A stretch of 10,500 bases of DNA from positions 2,634,880 through 2,645,379 of the forward strand of contig CP058705.1 of assembly GCA_013414705.1 (NCBI GenBank), in the 5' to 3' direction. The DNA comes from Defluviicoccus sp. Lineage in GTDB: Bacteria > Pseudomonadota > Alphaproteobacteria > Rhodospirillales > Defluviicoccaceae. The notes below the pieces were generated by a model. It worked only from the letters and a program-made list of their open reading frames with translations, did not search any database and had not been told where the DNA came from. The position numbers and the translations under genes are program-made. Below, piece by piece: positions 7,580-10,500 of the stretch; position 1 is the first letter of the stretch; every line of letters starts with the position of its first letter.

Positions 7580-7777
7580 GTGTCGCGGCCGGTAGTCATG
7601 AGGCGGGCAGTTCGCCACGCCCACGGCGCCAGGACCCCTCGTCAAAACGCTGGGTGAAGATCCGCCGATGGCACGACACCTGCGTCGTAATAGAAACGGC
7701 GTGCGTCAACCATCAGCCCAGGCTCACGACACGGCGACGTTCTTTCCCAGGTCAATTCCAAGAACCGCGATGCCCAT
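7580..7777 (-). pseudogene. IS110-like transposase N-terminal remnant, decayed
   Basis: From an ATG at 7777 on the minus strand the first residues are MGIAVLGIDLGKN, the RNase-H-like first strand with the catalytic Asp that opens IS110 transposases. Within a few codons the frame meets stops (TGA twice), though pieces such as LLRRR keep a family flavour. By about 7580 nothing is recognisable. The region before the ATG (7778-7860) looks like the untranslated left part of such an element. It is a small, old fragment. The assignment rests on one short motif and its position. Confidence 0.45.
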
Positions 7778-8025
7778 GCATTTCCCTGTTTCCTCAACGC
7801 GCCCTCCTACCCGGATGCCGCAGAAAGGGGCGGACCATCCCATAATCACAACACACTCACCCACGGACTCCTAAAATTCATCTTGCCAAATTTCGTCCAC
7901 GCAGCCCGGGAACGAGGCATGCGTCTGGCGCATGAGTGGCATTCGCATCCGGCGCTGGGAACCCGCAGGCGGGTACTCGACCTTATGCTAGCGAGAGAGT
8001 TCGCCTGTTGTCCTGGAACCCCACT
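7778..8025. other. Gap with no recognisable gene; probable IS110 leader, then exporter upstream region
   Basis: Positions 7778-7860 look like the upstream leader of the IS110-like remnant. From 7880 to 8025 no translation in any frame is family-like. A perfect inverted repeat ACCCGC-AG-GCGGGT sits at 7961-7974, upstream of the exporter, and could be an operator. No clear promoter is seen. Confidence 0.35.
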
Positions 8026-8117
8026 GTGTCCCTGCTGCCTGATCCGGAAACACCCGAAACCGACCCTGCCGCCCGCGGCGCACCGCACGCGGGGGCTTCA
8101 CCTACCGCGAGACCGTA

Positions 8118-9644
8118 GTGATCATCGCCGGCGTTCTGCTCGGGATGTTCCTCGCAGCACTCGACCAGACGATCGTTGCCACCGCACTGCCCCGCATTGC
8201 GGCGGACCTGCACGGCGGCGAGCACCTGTCGTGGGTGATCTCCGCCTATCTGCTGACCGCGACCGCGGCGACACCGATCTATGGCAAGCTGTCCGATCTT
8301 TACGGGCGCAAGATCATGCTGCAGATCGCGATCACGGTGTTTCTGGTCTCGTCCGTGCTGTGCGCGCTCGCCGGCAGCATGGGCCAGCTGATCGCGGCGC
8401 GTGCGCTGCAGGGGCTCGGCGGCGGCGGACTGCTGGCGATGGCACACGCGACGATCGCCGACGTGGTCAGCCCGCGTGAACGCGGCCGCTACCAGGCGTA
8501 CATCGCGAGTGTATTCGCCGCCGCGAGTGTCATCGGCCCGGTGCTGGGCGGCGTGTTCGCCGATCACCTCGGCTGGCCGTGGGTGTTCTGGATCAACCTG
8601 CCGATCGGCCTGGTGGCGCTGGTGATCTCGCAGCGGGTGCTGAGCCGGCTGGCGCCGAAGCGGGTGCGCCACGAAATCGATTACCCCGGCGCGGTGCTGA
8701 TCGTGGTCACCGTCGGCTGCGTGCTGATGGTCACGACGCTGCTCGGCGAGGTGATGGCGTGGGACGCGCCGCTGATGCTGTCACTCGCGGGCGCGGCCGC
8801 CGTGCTGCTGGCGATCACCATCATCCAGCAGCGCCGGGCGCGCGAGGCGATCCTGCCGCCGCGGCTGTTCGCCAACCGCGTCTTCCGCACCGCGAGCACG
8901 ACGACGGTGCTGACCGCGGCGGTGATGCTGGGCGGTATCGTGTTCATGCCGCTGTTCCTGCAGCTCGTCTTCGGCCTTGCGGCGGATACGACCGGGCTGC
9001 TGCTGATCCCGCTCACCGCGGCGACGGTGGCCGGTGCCGTTACTTCGGGCCGGCTGATGGCGAAGACCGGCCGCTACAAGCGCTTTCCCTTGATCGGCAT
9101 CGCACTCAACATCATGGGCCTGCTGGCGCTGTCGTTCGTCTCCCGGGAAACACCACTGCCGCTGGTGTGCACGGCGATGGCGCTGACGGGCGTCGGCATC
9201 GGCCTCGTGATGCCGGTGATGCTGGTCTCGGTGCAGAACGCGGTTGCGACGCGCGATCTGGGTGCTGCCAGCGCGTCGGTCTCGTTCTTCCGCTCGATCG
9301 GCGGCTCGTTCGGCGTGGCCCTGTTCGGCGCGGTGCTGATGGCGACGCTGAACGGTGCGCTGCGCTCCGCCACGGGCGTGGAGGCGCTGGGCGCCAACCC
9401 GGCGCTCACCTTGCTGCACGCGGGCACCGGTGCCATGGCGCTGGCGCCGGCACTGACTGGCGAAGTGGGCGACGCCATCGTGCACGCGTTCCACATCGTC
9501 TTCCTCACCGGTATGCTGATCGCCGTTTTGGCGTTCGTGAACACCTTGTTCCTCGCCGAAATCCCGCTGCGCACCACCGTCGGCGAGGACGAGGAAGAGG
9601 AAACCGCGGAGGCCTCCGCGGTCTGCTCCTGCGCCGCGGAATAA
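8118..9644 (+). CDS. DHA2-type (EmrB/QacA-like) MFS drug:H+ antiporter
   Basis: This inner-membrane exporter of about 508 aa is expected to have 14 transmembrane helices. Early motifs are LGMFLAALDQTIVATALPRI (helix 1, the DHA2 D1-type motif), GKLSDLYGRKIM (motif A in the loop between helices 2 and 3), RALQGLGGGGLLA (motif B) and SVIGPVLGGVFAD (antiporter motif C). The family expels hydrophobic drugs using the proton gradient; the substrate is not predictable. The GTG at 8118 starts inside helix 1, which is too late. The frame reads GGFTYRETVV just before it, and a leader VSLLPDPETPETDPAARGAP lies in the preceding frame from GTG 8026. Adding one G to the GGGGG run at 8091-8095 joins them, so the true start is probably 8026 or TTG 8008. 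The C-terminus is acidic and ends in Cys-Ser-Cys. Confidence 0.9.
   Translation: MIIAGVLLGMFLAALDQTIVATALPRIAADLHGGEHLSWVISAYLLTATAATPIYGKLSDLYGRKIMLQIAITVFLVSSVLCALAGSMGQLIAARALQGLGGGGLLAMAHATIADVVSPRERGRYQAYIASVFAAASVIGPVLGGVFADHLGWPWVFWINLPIGLVALVISQRVLSRLAPKRVRHEIDYPGAVLIVVTVGCVLMVTTLLGEVMAWDAPLMLSLAGAAAVLLAITIIQQRRAREAILPPRLFANRVFRTASTTTVLTAAVMLGGIVFMPLFLQLVFGLAADTTGLLLIPLTAATVAGAVTSGRLMAKTGRYKRFPLIGIALNIMGLLALSFVSRETPLPLVCTAMALTGVGIGLVMPVMLVSVQNAVATRDLGAASASVSFFRSIGGSFGVALFGAVLMATLNGALRSATGVEALGANPALTLLHAGTGAMALAPALTGEVGDAIVHAFHIVFLTGMLIAVLAFVNTLFLAEIPLRTTVGEDEEEETAEASAVCSCAAE
9603..9622. repeat. Perfect 20-bp palindrome at the 3' end of the exporter gene
   Basis: ACCGCGGAGG (9603-9612) is followed at once by its reverse complement CCTCCGCGGT (9613-9622). 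It lies in codons for the acidic tail. There is no T run after it, so a standard intrinsic terminator is not supported. Confidence 0.8.
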
Positions 9645-9673
9645 CGGGGGGCTGCGGACCTCGGCCAGCGCAA

Positions 9674-9701
9674 TTGATATTCTGCACGAATTGTATATAC
9701 A
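9674..9701 (+). promoter_or_regulatory. Likely brnTA promoter with overlapping palindromic operator
   Basis: TTGATA (9674-9679) and TATACA (9696-9701) are 16 bp apart. The -10 element overlaps a perfect 10-bp palindrome TGTATATACA (9692-9701). Transcription would begin close to the brnT ATG at 9708. In studied BrnTA systems the antitoxin represses its own promoter, so the palindrome is a candidate BrnA site. Confidence 0.5.
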
Positions 9702-9707
9702 CTGTGC

Positions 9708-9977
9708 ATGCGGTTCGAGTGGGACGAGCGCAAGCGGCTGAGGAACATCGACAAGCATGGCCTGGACTTCCGGGACGTGTTCATGCTGTTCGAAGCGCCG
9801 CACGTGATCGTTCCATCGCGCCATTCCGGCCCGGAACCACGATCGCTGGCGATCGGCGCGATTGAAGGGCGCATCGTCACCACCGTATTCACACGGCGCG
9901 GCGCGAACCGCCGGATCATCTCGCTGAGGAGCGCGCGTGATGACGAAAGAAGGCACTATCTCCAGCTACTCAGCTGA
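9708..9977 (+). CDS. brnT: BrnT-family toxin (type II toxin-antitoxin ribonuclease)
   Basis: This 89-aa protein belongs to the BrnT family, RelE-fold ribonucleases that slow translation when free of antitoxin. Family features are all present in order: MRFEWDERKRLRNIDKHGLDF at the N-terminus, then VFMLFE, then SLAIGAIEGRIVTTVFTRRG and RRIISLRSARDDERRHY at the C-terminus. The basic and His/Arg residues of the active site are retained, so the toxin looks intact. The start ATG lies 6 bp after a palindromic promoter element. The coding region overlaps the start of the antitoxin by 38 bp, which is usual for this pair and implies coupled translation. Confidence 0.93.
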   Translation: MRFEWDERKRLRNIDKHGLDFRDVFMLFEAPHVIVPSRHSGPEPRSLAIGAIEGRIVTTVFTRRGANRRIISLRSARDDERRHYLQLLS

Positions 9978-10269
9978 ACAGCTGCGGCGGTTACGGCAGA
10001 GGGAAGGCTCGAAGACCGACTGGAACCGCGTGGACGCCCTGGCGGATGCGGGTGTGGAGCGTTTGGTTGCTGAAGACGAGGACGAACGCGGGCTCGTCCC
10101 CGACTGGACGCGGGCCGAGCTGGTTATGCCGACCGCCAAACGTTCGGTGAACCTGCGGCTCGATGCCGACGTCATCGACTTCTTCAAAGCGCAGGGCAAG
10201 GGCCACATCCGTCGCATGCAGGCCGTGCTCCGCGCCTATGTCGACGCGCATCGGCACGAGCAACGGTGA
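9940..10269 (+). CDS. brnA: BrnA-family antitoxin
   Basis: This protein of about 109 aa would neutralise BrnT by binding it and repress the operon through DNA binding. The N-terminal two thirds (residues 1-70, with WNRVDALADAGVERL and DEDERGLVPDWTRAELVMP) match the toxin-wrapping part of BrnA. The C-terminal KRSVNLRLDADVIDFFKAQG ... MQAVLRAYVDAH is the ribbon-helix-helix-like DNA-binding and dimerising part. ATG 9940 is preferred; a GTG at 9937 directly before it is an alternative. The 5' end lies inside brnT. The TGA stop (10267-10269) shares its A with the ATG of dnaE, so antitoxin and replication polymerase are joined without a gap. Confidence 0.92.
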   Translation: MTKEGTISSYSAEQLRRLRQREGSKTDWNRVDALADAGVERLVAEDEDERGLVPDWTRAELVMPTAKRSVNLRLDADVIDFFKAQGKGHIRRMQAVLRAYVDAHRHEQR

Positions 10270-10500
10270 TGACTACCCCGGCTTCATCCACCTGCATCTG
10301 CACACCGCCTATTCGCTCTCGGAAGGGGCGATCCGTGTCAAGGAGCTGCCGAAGCTGTGCCTTGAGCACGGCATGCCGGCGGTCGCGATGACCGATACCA
10401 ACAACCTGTTCGGCGGCCTGGAGTTTTCGTCCGCGCTGCGCGAGAAGGGCATCCAGCCGATCATCGGCTGCCAGCTCTCGGTTGCGGCTGCCGCGGACAC
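10269..10500 (+). CDS. dnaE: DNA polymerase III alpha subunit, 5' end only, apparent one-base frame slip near 10279
   Basis: The frame from 10283 reads FIHLHLHTAYSLSEGAIRVK, then LPKLCLEHGMPAVAMTDTNN and LFGGLEF ... GIQPIIGCQLSV. This is the N-terminal PHP domain of the replicative polymerase alpha subunit, with the HxH metal-site pattern (HLHTAYS) intact. No start codon exists in that frame nearby. ATG 10269 (MTTP...) lies one base off, and adding one C to the CCCC run at 10276-10279 gives MTTPGFIHLHLHTAYS, a normal DnaE start. The gene is essential, so a real frameshift is unlikely unless another copy exists; a base-calling error is the simpler reading. The start overlaps the brnA stop (TGATG). 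The gene runs off the right edge of the window. Confidence 0.9.

Noticed and set aside
7883-8479. Plus-strand frame across the exporter start region
   Set aside because: It is Arg-rich and mostly out of frame with the recognisable exporter; only a shadow.
8781-9956. Long minus-strand open frame opposite the exporter and brnT
   Set aside because: It spans two real plus-strand genes and its translation is low-complexity His/Arg/Gln-rich, typical of antisense frames in high-GC DNA.
10269-10400. Small protein MTTPASST... from ATG 10269 read without repair
   Set aside because: The residues are unlike any family and the neighbouring frame encodes clear DnaE sequence; the ATG is better taken as the dnaE start with one base missing.
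1-10500. CRISPR array, rRNA or tRNA genes
   Set aside because: No regularly spaced repeats and no recognisable tRNA or rRNA sequence were seen on either strand.

Overview
The window reads as a high-GC proteobacterial chromosome, most likely an alphaproteobacterium (Rhodospirillales-like). This rests on the strongly G/C-biased third codon positions, the gene set (MaoC/phosphate acetyltransferase fusion - ackA - fabI; DHA2 exporter - brnTA - dnaE) and the IS630/IS481 elements. The taxonomic call is an inference from protein flavour, not a database result.

Layout. (1) Positions 1-3215 are a compact core operon on +: the 3' part of a MaoC-type hydratase/phosphate acetyltransferase fusion, acetate kinase (frame broken by one base) and the enoyl-ACP reductase fabI. 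The first two interconvert acyl-CoA, acyl-phosphate and acetate with ATP; fabI is fatty-acid synthesis. (2) Positions 3221-about 7860 are an accessory islet. Its oldest visible resident is an AT-richer minus-strand gene with an N-terminal zinc-ribbon-like module and a C-terminal nucleoside-deoxyribosyltransferase-like (NDT-like) domain. The gene has been cut by two different IS630-family elements lying about 26 bp apart: one intact and in minus orientation, one with a frame-broken transposase in plus orientation. To the right of this gene lies a scrap heap: a truncated IS481-family transposase, fused to an ISL3-family C-terminal remnant, then a decayed IS110-like N-terminus. (3) From about 8026 core-type sequence resumes: a DHA2-type multidrug MFS exporter, a BrnT/BrnA toxin-antitoxin pair, and the first ~75 codons of dnaE, whose start codon overlaps the brnA stop.

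Two things stand out. First, the interrupted zinc-ribbon/NDT-like protein can be nearly reassembled across both insertions. It keeps the presumed catalytic glutamate motif, and it resembles the NDT-type nucleosidase effectors known from retron defence; a defence role here is inference. Second, seven genes or gene ends show a frame slip of the same sign (one base missing), almost all in G, C or T runs (ackA, twice in one IS630 transposase, twice in the IS481 transposase, the exporter N-terminus and dnaE). Such uniformity across essential and non-essential genes looks more like homopolymer under-calling in the assembly than biology. Annotations that hinge on these slips should be treated as provisional. 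I found no rRNA, tRNA, CRISPR array or reverse transcriptase.
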